This document shows, in pieces, positions 40,187 to 49,201 of a DNA stretch of 64,000 nucleotides (the first letter of the stretch is position 1; every line of letters starts with the position of its first letter). Origin of the DNA: JBCBKL01 sp963922565 (GTDB lineage Bacteria; Pseudomonadota; Alphaproteobacteria; Rhodobacterales; Rhodobacteraceae); assembly GCA_963922565.1 (NCBI GenBank), contig CAWUIQ010000005.1, positions 1 to 64,000 on the forward strand. Direction: 5' to 3'. The notes under the pieces were generated by a model. The model was given only the letters and a program-made list of their open reading frames with translations, was not told the DNA's origin and did no database searches. Position numbers and translations under genes: made by a program.

Positions 40187-41265
40187 TATGCACGCGCCTC
40201 TTTTTCCTCAGACCCCCTGTCGGCGACCCGCGCAGCCAGCTTGTCGGTGAAATTCTGTTCTGCAAGCTGAGCGGCGAGTTTTATGGCTGCCGACACGCCT
40301 GTACTGTCTGCCGCTCCGTGCGATTTTACAACCGTTCCATTCAATCCGAGGAACACACCACCATTGACGCGCCGCGGATCGATGCGTTTGCGCAACCGTC
40401 TGAGCGAGGTTACGGCGAGGAGGGATGCAAGACGGGAGAGCGGAGAAAACCGGAACGCCTCGCGCAGCAGGTCACCGATGAGGCTCGCGGTGCCTTCACC
40501 GGTTTTGATCGCGACGTTGCCGGTAAATCCGTCCGTGACGATGACGTCGGCGACATCGCCGGGTATGTCGCTGCCTTCGACAAAGCCGACAAAGTCGAAG
40601 TCGGCCTCGGGCGCGCGCTCCCGGATCAGATCATAGGCCTCTTTCAGTTCCGTTCGGCCCTTGTGCTCTTCGGTGCCGACATTCAGCAGGCCGACACGCG
40701 GGCGGGGCAGTTCCATCCCGTTGCGGGCGTAAGACGTACCCATCAACGCATATCGCATCAGGTCTTCGGCATCCGCGCGCACATCCGCACCGACATCGAG
40801 CATCACGTTGAAACCCTGGGGGTTGCGGCTGGGCCAGAGCACGGCGATGGCCGGGCGGTTCACGCCGGGCAGCTTTCGTAGCCGAATCATCGACAGCGCC
40901 ATTAGAGCGCCCGTATTGCCGCAGCTCACTGCGACGGTGGCTTCGCCGGATCGGACAGATTCGATGGCTGACCACATTGACGTGCCCTTGGCCGTACGCA
41001 CGACCTGGCTGGGTTTGTCGTCCATCGAGACGACGGATGGCGCGTCGCGAACTTCACATCTGCTGCGCAAATGCTTGCGGCGAGCGATCAACCGCTCGAG
41101 TTCGTCCTTGGGACCATGAAGGATGAAACCGAGCCGACTATTCTTTTTCGCAGATTTCGAACAGCCCGATACGACGGCCGAAGGACCGTTGTCGCCACCC
41201 ATGGCATCAATAGATACGATGATGGGGAAGGATCGGGCCGCGCCATGTTCGGAGTGCTTCGGCAT
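40186..41265 (-). CDS. plsX: Phosphate acyltransferase PlsX
   Basis: 359 residues. Converts acyl-ACP to acyl-phosphate, the first step of phospholipid synthesis by the PlsX/Y route. Motifs: VSIDAMGGDNGP near residue 17, VSCGNTGALMAL, and VVTDGFTGNVAIKTGEG. The first ~15 residues before the core may be extra, as the Shine-Dalgarno is weak. Co-oriented with rpmF 33 nt upstream and fabH downstream. Peripheral membrane enzyme. Confidence 0.94.
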   Translation of the reverse strand: MPKHSEHGAARSFPIIVSIDAMGGDNGPSAVVSGCSKSAKKNSRLGFILHGPKDELERLIARRKHLRSRCEVRDAPSVVSMDDKPSQVVRTAKGTSMWSAIESVRSGEATVAVSCGNTGALMALSMIRLRKLPGVNRPAIAVLWPSRNPQGFNVMLDVGADVRADAEDLMRYALMGTSYARNGMELPRPRVGLLNVGTEEHKGRTELKEAYDLIRERAPEADFDFVGFVEGSDIPGDVADVIVTDGFTGNVAIKTGEGTASLIGDLLREAFRFSPLSRLASLLAVTSLRRLRKRIDPRRVNGGVFLGLNGTVVKSHGAADSTGVSAAIKLAAQLAEQNFTDKLAARVADRGSEEKEARA

Positions 41266-41298
41266 TATGCCTGGCCTGTCGCGGATACTGCCCGTGCC

Positions 41299-41505
41299 TT
41301 AGGCCGCGTCTTCTTCGAGGTCGATCTCTTCAGTCAGAGGAACGACTTCGTTGTCGTTGTAGTGGCCGCATGCCGCGCAGACGTGGTGGGGCCGCTTGAG
41401 CTCACCACAGTTGGAGCATTCGTTCGGGTTTGCGGATACCAGCGCGTCGTGCGCACGACGGTTGTTCCGGCGCGACTTCGACACTTTGTTTTGTTGCACA
41501 GCCAT
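41299..41505 (-). CDS. rpmF: 50S ribosomal protein L32
   Basis: 68 residues: basic N-terminus (VQQNKVSKSRRNNRRAH) and the zinc ribbon CSNCG ... CAACGHYN, so this is the zinc-binding (C+) form. An acidic tail EEIDLEEDAA ends it. Between yceD (DUF177) and plsX, the usual order that couples ribosome and lipid synthesis. Confidence 0.96.
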   Translation of the reverse strand: MAVQQNKVSKSRRNNRRAHDALVSANPNECSNCGELKRPHHVCAACGHYNDNEVVPLTEEIDLEEDAA

Positions 41506-41680
41506 AGCTTCGGGCCTTTATGCTTTGGGTCCGCCTGCGGGGCGGCCCGTGGGGTTGCGGATCGTACCGTCTCGGGCGTGACACGAGCCTCTATGCGGCG
41601 AGGCCGCCCGTGTCCAACCCTAAATTCGATGAGGGCGGCAAAATAGTCAAAAGCCAAGTCTTTGCAAGCGGAAAATCCGC

Positions 41681-42232
41681 CTATTCGCCGTCGTCCTTCA
41701 TCTGGTCTTTCAGGGCTGCCAAGCCAGCGAACGGGCGGGCGTCCTCATCGCGCATGGGGGTCTTGCCGGGCTCGGTGAACACCGCCTCGCCCAGTTCGGC
41801 CCCTTCGGCACGCGGAAAGAGCGGCAGGGCAAGGTCGAGCGCTTCGGCCATGACAACGGCCGGGTCGATCCAGGCTGGCAGCGGCTCGACCTCGTCATCT
41901 TCCGGCATTTCGACTTCCGGAGCGTCAACCTCGGTGTAGTCAGCCACATAAAGGCGGCGAACGGGCGTGTCGATCCGTGTCGTGACGGGTGCCATCGTAA
42001 CGGCGCAGGGTTGGATGACCGTAGCACCCAGATGGCCGGTCAGGAGCCAGTCAGCCTCACCCTCCGCTGATATCTTGCCTTCGAAGCGGACTTTGCGCAG
42101 GCCCAGGAGATCGAGGCTGTCACGCAAGGCCTCAAGCTCGGCATCCGATGGCCGAAGATCGAAGGCGGTTTCGCGGTTCTGAGGCAGATCAGCGACGCGT
42201 AACGCGGTGGAAGAAGGGGCAGGGCGGGACAT
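41681..42232 (-). CDS. yceD: DUF177/YceD family protein (23S rRNA accumulation protein)
   Basis: 183 residues. The DUF177 pattern is seen in LGLRKVRFEGKISAEGEADW and VIQPCAVTMAPV (one Cys of the usual pair), and the acidic region DAPEVEMPEDDEVEPL followed by the helix MAEALDLALPLFPRAEG. YceD-type proteins affect 23S rRNA levels and are encoded before rpmF in most bacteria, as here. The 175-nt gap to rpmF is longer than usual. Confidence 0.88.
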   Translation of the reverse strand: MSRPAPSSTALRVADLPQNRETAFDLRPSDAELEALRDSLDLLGLRKVRFEGKISAEGEADWLLTGHLGATVIQPCAVTMAPVTTRIDTPVRRLYVADYTEVDAPEVEMPEDDEVEPLPAWIDPAVVMAEALDLALPLFPRAEGAELGEAVFTEPGKTPMRDEDARPFAGLAALKDQMKDDGE

Positions 42233-42320
42233 TGTATGCCTTTCGTTTCTTGAACAGGGACCCCAGCTTTAGTAATGCCTGATAGGAGCCGCACGCGGCG
42301 TGAGCAAGAGGTGACTAGGA

Positions 42321-42782
42321 ATGCGCATCACCGAAAGCCTTAGGGCATTGGGTGTTTTGGGCCTGTTGGCCGGGCTTGGCGCATGCTCTCCGACCTATCA
42401 GAATCACGGCTATATCCCACCCGAGGAGGAGCTTGATCAGATCGTCGTGGGGATCGACACTCGCGCCACGGTTGAAGAGACCGTTGGGTCACCCAGCTCT
42501 GCGGGTGTGCTTCGCGAGAGTGGTTACTTCTATGTTCGCAGCCGGATGCGCACGGTCGGTTTTCTTGAGCCTCAAGAGGTTGAACGGCAGGTTCTGGCGA
42601 TCAGCTTTGATGAGGCAGGCGTGGTGACAAATATCGAACGCTTCGGGCTGGAAGACGGCCTCGTGGTCCCGATCGCCCGCCGGACCACGGATACCGGCGT
42701 GCGGGATACAACCTTTGTTCAGCAGCTTCTGCGCAACATCGGTCGTTTCGATCCCGCACAAGCGCTTCAGCCGAACCGCTGA
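42321..42782 (+). CDS. bamE: BamE/SmpA-type outer-membrane lipoprotein
   Basis: 153 residues. Lipobox LGAC places the lipidated residue at Cys22. The core has the SmpA/OmlA pattern: HGYIPPEEELDQIVVGIDTRATVEETVGSPS and strands around YFYVRSRMRT (quoted in part). BamE supports the outer-membrane protein assembly complex. Longer C-terminal extension (DGLVVPIARRTTDTG onwards) than E. coli BamE, normal in this lineage. Divergent from yceD. Confidence 0.85.
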   Translation: MRITESLRALGVLGLLAGLGACSPTYQNHGYIPPEEELDQIVVGIDTRATVEETVGSPSSAGVLRESGYFYVRSRMRTVGFLEPQEVERQVLAISFDEAGVVTNIERFGLEDGLVVPIARRTTDTGVRDTTFVQQLLRNIGRFDPAQALQPNR

Positions 42783-42840
42783 ATTCATGCAAGTGTCATG
42801 AGGGCTGTGCTAGCCACTCGCGAAAATAACAGCGGAGGCG

Positions 42841-43572
42841 ATGATGATCTCGCTGAAAAAGGGACGGTACACGGTACGCGAGGCTGAGTGCGGCAAGGAT
42901 ATCGAGGCGGCACAGCGGCTGCGCGCCTTGTGTTTTGGGACGTCCTCAGCGCTGGATGCTGACGAATTTGATGAGGCGTGCACGCATATCCTCATCTATG
43001 CCGCGTCGGATGGGGCTTTGGTCAGTTGCTTTCGCATGTTGCCGCTGACCGGCCCCGAAATCACGCGGAGCTATTCGGCGCAATATTACGATCTGAACGC
43101 GCTCGAAGCCTTCGAAGGCAACATGGTCGAGATGGGACGGTTCTGTGTTCATCCGGATCTAAATGACCCCGACATCCTGCGCGTCGCATGGGGTGCCATG
43201 ACCTCATACGTCGATCGAAACGATGTTCAGATGCTGTTCGGTTGTTCGTCATTCGCTGGGACCGAGACCGAAGATTATCTCGATGCCTTCGCGATGCTGA
43301 AACACCGGCACCTGGCCCCAAAGCGCTGGTTGCCACGGGTGAAGGCGCCCAACGTCTTCAAATACGCAGCGCGGCTGAGGCGCAAGCCGGATGCCAAGAA
43401 AGCCATGTTGCGCATGCCGCCGCTGCTCAAGACCTATCTGATGATGGGCGGATGGGTATCCGACCATGCCGTGATCGACCGGCAGATGAACACCCTGCAC
43501 GTTTTCACGGGTCTTGAGATCGGCGCTATTCCCCCCGCGCGAAAGCGCCTGCTGCGCGCCGTTGCGGGCTAG
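42841..43572 (+). CDS. OlsB-like ornithine/acyl-ACP N-acyltransferase (GNAT)
   Basis: 243 residues. The GNAT fold with acyl-binding features matches OlsB: YTVREAECGKDIEAAQRLRAL start, GRFCVHPDLNDPDILRVAWG, and LFGCSSFAGTETEDYLDAF, a strong family segment. OlsB adds a 3-hydroxyacyl chain to ornithine on the way to ornithine lipids, or to related amino acids such as glutamine in roseobacters. The O-acyltransferase OlsA, often adjacent, is not found here. Two ATG codons start it. Confidence 0.82.
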   Translation: MMISLKKGRYTVREAECGKDIEAAQRLRALCFGTSSALDADEFDEACTHILIYAASDGALVSCFRMLPLTGPEITRSYSAQYYDLNALEAFEGNMVEMGRFCVHPDLNDPDILRVAWGAMTSYVDRNDVQMLFGCSSFAGTETEDYLDAFAMLKHRHLAPKRWLPRVKAPNVFKYAARLRRKPDAKKAMLRMPPLLKTYLMMGGWVSDHAVIDRQMNTLHVFTGLEIGAIPPARKRLLRAVAG

Positions 43573-43574
43573 TT

Positions 43575-43621
43575 CAAGAGAATTTTTGAATTCTCTTGGC
43601 AAAACTCTTTGAAGAGTTTTG
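43575..43621. repeat. Twin AT-rich hairpins, REP-like element
   Basis: Two perfect 10-bp hairpins in tandem: CAAGAGAATT-TTTG-AATTCTCTTG and CAAAACTCTT-TG-AAGAGTTTTG, one base apart. The sharp inverted symmetry and AT content differ from the surroundings. I recall similar pairs spread through Rhodobacterales genomes. Directly after the OlsB-like gene; may also end transcription. Confidence 0.6.
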
Positions 43622-43676
43622 GGGATCGGGTTCACCGTCGCTTGACCCCACATTGCGCCGCGATTAGCTGCTGCGC

Positions 43677-45485
43677 ATGGCACGGATCCCACTCTTGCAA
43701 GTGAATGACATCACGCTGACCTTTGGCGGTGCCCCTGTTTTTGATGGGTTGTCCTTCGTCATCCAGCCGGGTGACCGGATTGCGCTGGTCGGGCGCAATG
43801 GGTCGGGCAAATCGACCCTGATGAAAGTCATGGCGGGCCTGGTTGAACCGGATCGCGGGGAGGTCGTGGCGGGGCCGGGCGTTTCCGTTGGCTACATGGA
43901 GCAAGATCCGGATCTGACCGGTTTTGCGACCTTGGGGCATTTTGCTTCGGCGGCTCTGTCGCCATCCGAGATGTATCGCGTCGAAAGAGCCGGGGCCGGG
44001 CTGAAATTCGACCCGGAGAAGCCTGTCGCGACTGCGTCGGGCGGGGAACGGCGGCGGGCGGCTCTGGCGCGTCTGATGGCCGATGAGCCGGATCTGATGC
44101 TGCTCGATGAGCCTACGAACCATCTGGATATCGAGGCCATCGCCTGGCTCGAAAACGAGCTGAAGACAACCCGTTCGGGCATTGTCATCATCAGTCACGA
44201 CCGTGCGTTTCTACGTGAATTGACCCGCGCAACACTCTGGATTGACAGGGGAATCGTTCGGCGCCAGGAAAAAGGCTTTGCCGCGTTTGAGGATTGGCGC
44301 GACAAGGTATGGGAAGAAGAGGACACAGCCCGCCACAAGCTCGATCGCAAGATCAAGGCCGAAGCCCGTTGGGCGGTTGAGGGTATCAGCGCTAGACGCA
44401 AACGCAATCAAGGCCGGGTGCGCGCCCTGCAAAATCTGCGGGCCGAAAGCGCCGCGCAGATCAAGCGGCAGGGCGCTGCCGATCTGGCAATCGAAACCGG
44501 CCAGAAATCGGGGCGTAAGGTCATCGAGGCGCGCGGGATCACGAAAGCATACGGTGATAACCTGATCCTGAAGCCATTCACGCTGACCGTGCAGCGCGGT
44601 GACCGCATCGCGCTTGTGGGGCCGAACGGGGTCGGCAAAACAACGCTTCTGAACATGCTGATCGGGCAGGAAATGCCGGACGACGGGTCAGTCAAGCTGG
44701 GCACGAACCTTGCGCTCGCGATCTTTGATCAGACCCGCGCGCAACTCGACCCGGACGCGACGCTGTGGGAAAGCCTGACGAACGATCCTGATCTCGGCGT
44801 AAGGGGGCAGTCGGATCAGGTGATGGTACGCGGCACACCGCGCCATGTGGTGGGCTATCTCAAGGACTTTCTATTTGACGAGCGGCAGGCCCGCGCGCCT
44901 GTCCGGTCCTTGTCAGGCGGTGAGAAGGCGCGCCTGTTGCTGGCGAAAATCCTTGCCCGCCCGTCCAACCTGCTTGTGCTTGATGAACCGACCAACGATC
45001 TCGACATAGAAACCCTGGATCTCCTGCAGGATCTGCTGGACGGATATGACGGTACCGTCCTGCTGGTGAGCCACGACCGTGACTTTCTTAACCGGGTCGC
45101 GGTCACGACGATCGCGATGGAAGGCGACGGCAAGGCCACGGTCTATGCCGGAGGCTGGTCTGACTACCAGTCTCAGCGGGCACCTGTCGTCCCGGACCAG
45201 AAGGCAGAGAAACGAAAGCCAACGCCGGTTAAGGCCAAGCCAGCTGCGCAAGCCAAGTCCGGCCTCAGTTTCACCGAAAAGCATCGCCTAGACGCGCTGC
45301 CAGCCGAGATCGAGCGTCTTGAAGCGGAAAAGGACAAGTTGCAGGAGCTGCTGGCCGATCCGGAGCTTTTCAACCGGGAGCCGGTGAAATTTCGAAAGGC
45401 GACCGAAGCCCTGGCCGAAAGGCAGGCCAAACTGGACGCCGCGGAAGAAGAATGGCTGACCCTCGCTGAAAAGGCCGAGGCCTGA
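43677..45485 (+). CDS. uup: ABC-F ATPase, Uup type
   Basis: 602 residues with two ABC domains and no membrane part. Walker A: GRNGSGKST (near 42) and GPNGVGKTT (near 319); signatures ASGGERRRAAL and LSGGEKARLLL; Walker B LLDEPTNHLD and LDEPTNDLD. A C-terminal coiled coil (FTEKHRLDALPAEIERLEAE) marks Uup rather than EttA. ABC-F proteins act on the ribosome E site; Uup also influences DNA branch-point processing and transposon excision. Confidence 0.93.
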   Translation: MARIPLLQVNDITLTFGGAPVFDGLSFVIQPGDRIALVGRNGSGKSTLMKVMAGLVEPDRGEVVAGPGVSVGYMEQDPDLTGFATLGHFASAALSPSEMYRVERAGAGLKFDPEKPVATASGGERRRAALARLMADEPDLMLLDEPTNHLDIEAIAWLENELKTTRSGIVIISHDRAFLRELTRATLWIDRGIVRRQEKGFAAFEDWRDKVWEEEDTARHKLDRKIKAEARWAVEGISARRKRNQGRVRALQNLRAESAAQIKRQGAADLAIETGQKSGRKVIEARGITKAYGDNLILKPFTLTVQRGDRIALVGPNGVGKTTLLNMLIGQEMPDDGSVKLGTNLALAIFDQTRAQLDPDATLWESLTNDPDLGVRGQSDQVMVRGTPRHVVGYLKDFLFDERQARAPVRSLSGGEKARLLLAKILARPSNLLVLDEPTNDLDIETLDLLQDLLDGYDGTVLLVSHDRDFLNRVAVTTIAMEGDGKATVYAGGWSDYQSQRAPVVPDQKAEKRKPTPVKAKPAAQAKSGLSFTEKHRLDALPAEIERLEAEKDKLQELLADPELFNREPVKFRKATEALAERQAKLDAAEEEWLTLAEKAEA

Positions 45486-45488
45486 CCC

Positions 45489-46037
45489 TCAGCGCGACCG
45501 GGCCGGATTGCCCACCACGGTCGCGCAAGCGGCAACATCGCGGGTCACGACGCTGCCTGCGCCGATGATCGCCCCGTCGCCGATCGTCACACCCGGCAGC
45601 ACAATAGCACCACCGCCCAACCAGACGTTCTGGCCAATCGTAACCGGCAGCGCGATCTCAATTCCGGCTCGCCGCTTTGCCACATCCTTGTGGTGATTGG
45701 CGCAATAGATCTGAACGCCGGGGCCGCACATTGTTCCGTCCCCGATCCGAACCGGCGCGCTGTCCAAGATCACGCAACCGGTATTGAGGTACACGTCATC
45801 CCCCAAATGGATGTTGAAGCCGTAAGAACAGTGAAATGGCACTTCGATCAGGCAATCCTGTCCATGCGACGCGAACAGACCCGCCAAAGGGGCGCTGAGC
45901 GTGCGCCGTTCAGCCGGTGGCAGATGATTGTGCGCATGAACGGCGTTCAATGCCCGCATGCGCAGCGTCTCAAGCTCTGCGTCGAGGCACGAATACCATT
46001 CGCCCGCGGCCATCTTATCCCGCTCACTGCGTGTCAT
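45489..46037 (-). CDS. Sugar O-acetyltransferase (maltose/galactoside type, LbH)
   Basis: 182 residues with an N-terminal Mac domain (SERDKMAAGEWYSCLDAEL) and hexapeptide repeats forming a left-handed beta-helix (VRIGDGTMCGPGVQIY, VTIGQNVWLGGGAIVLPG). Catalytic His in ANHHKDV. Uses acetyl-CoA to acetylate a sugar or similar hydroxyl. ATG overlaps the stop of the upstream dehydrogenase gene by 4 nt, yet the two have no obvious shared pathway. Confidence 0.9.
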   Translation of the reverse strand: MTRSERDKMAAGEWYSCLDAELETLRMRALNAVHAHNHLPPAERRTLSAPLAGLFASHGQDCLIEVPFHCSYGFNIHLGDDVYLNTGCVILDSAPVRIGDGTMCGPGVQIYCANHHKDVAKRRAGIEIALPVTIGQNVWLGGGAIVLPGVTIGDGAIIGAGSVVTRDVAACATVVGNPARSR

Positions 46038-46789
46038 CGCATGCGCAGTGCCCCGTCGATCCGGATCACCTCGCCGTTGAGATACCCCATCTCAACGATG
46101 AAACCCGCCAGCCGCGCGTATTCCGCCGGATCACCCAGCCGGGCTGGGTTGGGTACATCGGCTGCAAGGCTGGCGCGGACATCGTCCGGCAGACCCGCAA
46201 GCATCGGTGTCATGAAGATTCCCGGCGCGATGGTCATCACCCTGATGCCCGTACTGGCCAGGTCGCGGGCCATCGGCAGGGTCATTCCAACGACGCCACC
46301 TTTGGACGCGGAATAGGCAGCCTGACCCTTTTGCCCATCAAAAGCCGCGATCGAGGCAGTGTTGATAATGACCCCGCGCGCGCCATCCGGTTCGGGCGCG
46401 TTGCCCTGCATCGCAGCGGCACCGAGGCGCGCGACATTGAACGTCCCGACGAGGTTGATATCGATGGTGCGCTGAAAGGCGTCGAGAGGGTGGGGGCCAT
46501 CCTTGCCAACCGTCTTGATGCCATAGGCGATGCCGGCGCAGTTCACCGCGGCCGAGAGACCGCCCATGCGGTCGTGCGCCAATTCGATCGCGGCTGAAAC
46601 CGAGGCTTCGTCGGTCACATCGGTCTCGGCGAAATGCCCGCCGATCTCGGCTGCCACGGCGGGCCCGCGCTCGGCGTCACGGTCCAAAATGGTGACCTGG
46701 GCGCCCTGTGCCGCAAAATGGCGGGCCGTTGCCTCACCCAGCCCGGAGGCGCCGCCGGTGACGATGGCCTTGGTTGATGATAGCTCCAT
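46034..46789 (-). CDS. SDR-family dehydrogenase (3-hydroxyacyl-CoA dehydrogenase type 2-like)
   Basis: 251 residues. Rossmann motif TGGASGLGEATA near residue 10, NCAGIAYG, catalytic Tyr-x3-Lys in AAYSASKGG, and the AAFDGQKGQAAYSASK segment that characterises the HSD17B10-like 3-hydroxyacyl-CoA dehydrogenases. NAD is favoured by the Asp in ILDRDAE. Likely acts in beta-oxidation of branched or short acyl-CoAs. First gene of a two-gene unit with the acetyltransferase. Confidence 0.87.
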   Translation of the reverse strand: MELSSTKAIVTGGASGLGEATARHFAAQGAQVTILDRDAERGPAVAAEIGGHFAETDVTDEASVSAAIELAHDRMGGLSAAVNCAGIAYGIKTVGKDGPHPLDAFQRTIDINLVGTFNVARLGAAAMQGNAPEPDGARGVIINTASIAAFDGQKGQAAYSASKGGVVGMTLPMARDLASTGIRVMTIAPGIFMTPMLAGLPDDVRASLAADVPNPARLGDPAEYARLAGFIVEMGYLNGEVIRIDGALRMR

Positions 46790-46885
46790 GATACCTCCCC
46801 TGGGTCTTTGCGATCTGAGTATCGGGCTTTCTCGAAAGGGTCAAAGTGATGAAGACCCGGCGGCTATGTGCGGGCCGCTGGGCCC

Positions 46886-46915
46886 TTGTTCAGGGTGAGC
46901 AGAGCGTGGCATAAT
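46886..46915 (+). promoter_or_regulatory. Possible promoter of the DUF2189 gene
   Basis: TTGTTC and CATAAT separated by 18 bp, 46 nt before the start codon of the membrane-protein gene. Moderate consensus match only. Confidence 0.3.
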
Positions 46916-46961
46916 TTGCTGACCACGGAGGAGTGGCGCCGACAAAACGGCGCGATGCAAC

Positions 46962-47747
46962 ATGACCGAGCCGCTGATGATCGATGGCCGCCAACACGGC
47001 GCGCCCGAACTATCCAACCCGGATCTGTCCGTTTTGCGCCAAGCTTTGTCCGCAGGATGGCGCGATTTCATGGCGGCGCCGCTCTATGGTATTTTGGCTG
47101 GTTTGGGTTCCGTTATTGCAGGCTGGGCGCTGGTTGGCATCACGGCTGCAGCGGGCCATACATTCTGGCTGATCCTCGCCGTCTTTGGCTTTCCGCTGAT
47201 CGCCCCCTTTGCAGCGCTTGGCACCTACGAAGTGTCGCGGCTTTTGGAGCAGGGGATCAAGCCAACCCTCGATCAGGTGTTGCGGGTGCTTTGGGCCGAA
47301 CGGTTGCGCCAATTGCCATGGCTTTGCGCCTTGATGGTCGTGGCGCTGCTGTTCTGGTTCTTCCTCGGCCATATGATTTTCGCGTTGTTTCTCGGTCTCA
47401 AGCCGATGACGAATGTCATGTCATCGCTCGAGGTTTTCCTATCACCCGACGGTCTGATGATGCTGGGGCTGGGGACGGTGGTTGGCGGCGTCTTTGCATT
47501 CCTGCTTTATTCGATGTGCGTGATCGGCCTGCCGATGCTGCTTGACCGCGAGGTTGACTATGTGACGGCCATGCTGCGCAGCATTAACGTCGTCTCAGCC
47601 AATCCGGTGCCTATGCTGATCTGGGCAGGGATCATCGCGATATCCGTCTTTGTCGCGATGATCCCTGGCTTTCTCGGGTTGATCGTGGTCTTGCCGTGGC
47701 TCGGTCACGCGTCCTGGCATCTTTACCGGCTGTTGATGCGCGACTAG
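46962..47747 (+). CDS. DUF2189 membrane protein
   Basis: 261 residues with about six membrane helices. The cytoplasmic N-terminus and ALSAGWRDFMAAPLYGILAGL, then FPLIAPFAALGTYEVSRLLEQG and the helix pair near GLPMLLDREVDYVTAM, match the DUF2189 family of bacterial inner-membrane proteins. It lacks a strong Shine-Dalgarno, and a second ATG lies five codons in. Function unknown; neighbours give no clue. Its end overlaps the convergent small gene by 4 nt. Confidence 0.8.
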   Translation: MTEPLMIDGRQHGAPELSNPDLSVLRQALSAGWRDFMAAPLYGILAGLGSVIAGWALVGITAAAGHTFWLILAVFGFPLIAPFAALGTYEVSRLLEQGIKPTLDQVLRVLWAERLRQLPWLCALMVVALLFWFFLGHMIFALFLGLKPMTNVMSSLEVFLSPDGLMMLGLGTVVGGVFAFLLYSMCVIGLPMLLDREVDYVTAMLRSINVVSANPVPMLIWAGIIAISVFVAMIPGFLGLIVVLPWLGHASWHLYRLLMRD

Positions 47748-47947
47748 GGCCTTTCGCGCCCCATCCCGATCAGTTTCCAACGCAGCGTTCCCGCTCGGTC
47801 GTCTCCGGCCTCGAGGGCGTAGATATAGGCCTGCGTCAGCAGGAAACCGGCCTCTTCCTCGGATCGGTTGGTCTCGGCCGCCTCGGCATAGATCGACACG
47901 ACTTCGGCCAGGTTGCGATCGTTTATGGCTTGTTCAAGCGGGGTCAC
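47744..47947 (-). CDS. Small helical protein coupled to the Rieske oxygenase gene
   Basis: 67 residues, starting with GTG that overlaps the Rieske gene stop (GTGA). The sequence (TPLEQAINDRNLAEVVSIY, AGFLLTQAYIYALEAGD) reads as two or three amphipathic helices of TPR-like character. Translational coupling and good codon use support it. A longer frame upstream would overlap the oxygenase gene and is Cys/Arg-rich, so it is rejected. Role unknown, perhaps a partner of the oxygenase. Confidence 0.62.
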   Translation of the reverse strand: MTPLEQAINDRNLAEVVSIYAEAAETNRSEEEAGFLLTQAYIYALEAGDDRAGTLRWKLIGMGRERP

Positions 47948-49098
47948 TCCGCAGCCCTGTCTGCCTTGTCCGGATCTGTCAGTTTTTCGGCAACCCAGGC
48001 ATGGAAGACGTGGGTCGGGCCGTCCATCACGGGTGAGAAACGCCCGCCATCGAACAGCGACGCATTGCGACCCCGCTGCATGCCCTCGACGACAAAGACA
48101 TCTTCTTCGAAAACCTTCCGCCACTGCGCGGTGTTCTGAGCCTTGAGTGCCAAGGACGGCTCTGGTTCAGAATAATATATGTTGACCTCTTCGCGGGTCT
48201 GGGCGCGGCCCTGTGGCAGCAGAAGGATCGAGTAGAAGTGATCGCGGTGCGTCCCGATCAGAACGTTGGGATATACGGCAATGTATTCGGCGCCGGTGTC
48301 CCATTGGTCCGACAGGTCTGCGAAATCCGGAAACACCTCTCCGGATGCGCCGGTGAGTTGTCGATAAACCAGTGTTCCCTGGCCCGAGAACTTGGACCGC
48401 GCTTCGATATGATAGTGATCTTCCAGCCGCGAATAAGTGTTCAGGTCTGGATGGACCCAGGGCAGGTGGTAGCTTTCGCAATAGTTTTCGACCGCAAGCT
48501 TCCAGTTGCATCCGACGTCGAGATGAAAGCGACTGTCATCGCCGCCGTGATACATCGGTTGGTCGAACTCTGCCCAACGTTCGATGAGTTCGGCGTGCAG
48601 AACCTCGAAAGGCGGCGCGGTACCCGAGATGTTGATCCAGACGATGTCCATCCAGACATGGCTGCGCACCTCGATCAGGCCGAGCGTTTTTTTGTCGATG
48701 CCGTCGCATGCATTCTGACCCGGTCCGCCCACATGGGGTGTTGCGACCAGATCGCCTTCGGTCGAATAGCACCAGCTGTGATAGGGACAGCGGATCGCGC
48801 CCTCGATACGCCGGGCTTCTTCGACCAGGATCATGCCCCGGTGGCGGCAAATGTTCTGGTAGACACGGATCGTGCCAGATCGGTCGCGCAATAGCAGCAG
48901 CGGCTCGTCCATGAAGTCGATCGGCTTGGCATCGCCCCGTTCTGGCACGTCAGATGCGACCGCGATCGCTGCCCATTGTTGTTTGAGCAGGCGGTCCGTT
49001 TCCAGTTCGAACACCTGGTCATCGACATAGTGCCGGTTCGAAAGCCCGTTCGCCTGCGCAATTGGCCGCAGCACGTCCTCAAGATCATCAGACCGCAT
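47944..49098 (-). CDS. Rieske aromatic ring-hydroxylating-type oxygenase, alpha subunit
   Basis: 384 residues. Rieske [2Fe-2S] ligands Cys84, His86, Cys104, His107; mononuclear iron site in ENYCESYHLPWVH with His211 and His216. The length and the compact catalytic domain resemble quaternary-amine oxygenases (choline monooxygenase, GbcA, carnitine or stachydrine demethylases) more than true ring dioxygenases, but the substrate is unsettled. No reductase or ferredoxin gene is adjacent. The start was set at MRSDDLED with GGAGAGG before it. Confidence 0.85.
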   Translation of the reverse strand: MRSDDLEDVLRPIAQANGLSNRHYVDDQVFELETDRLLKQQWAAIAVASDVPERGDAKPIDFMDEPLLLLRDRSGTIRVYQNICRHRGMILVEEARRIEGAIRCPYHSWCYSTEGDLVATPHVGGPGQNACDGIDKKTLGLIEVRSHVWMDIVWINISGTAPPFEVLHAELIERWAEFDQPMYHGGDDSRFHLDVGCNWKLAVENYCESYHLPWVHPDLNTYSRLEDHYHIEARSKFSGQGTLVYRQLTGASGEVFPDFADLSDQWDTGAEYIAVYPNVLIGTHRDHFYSILLLPQGRAQTREEVNIYYSEPEPSLALKAQNTAQWRKVFEEDVFVVEGMQRGRNASLFDGGRFSPVMDGPTHVFHAWVAEKLTDPDKADRAAE

Positions 49099-49201
49099 TG
49101 TGCTCTCCTCTCCAATGACGAAGGAGGCTAGGTGCAATCGTTCGGGTGGTCCGGTCGATTTTCGACCAGACTATTCTGCCAGCGACAGGATCGGGTCCGA
49201 G

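Noticed and set aside
45489..46789. Acetyltransferase-dehydrogenase pair as part of a polysaccharide cluster
   Set aside because: No glycosyltransferase, flippase or polymerase gene is nearby; the pair stands alone.
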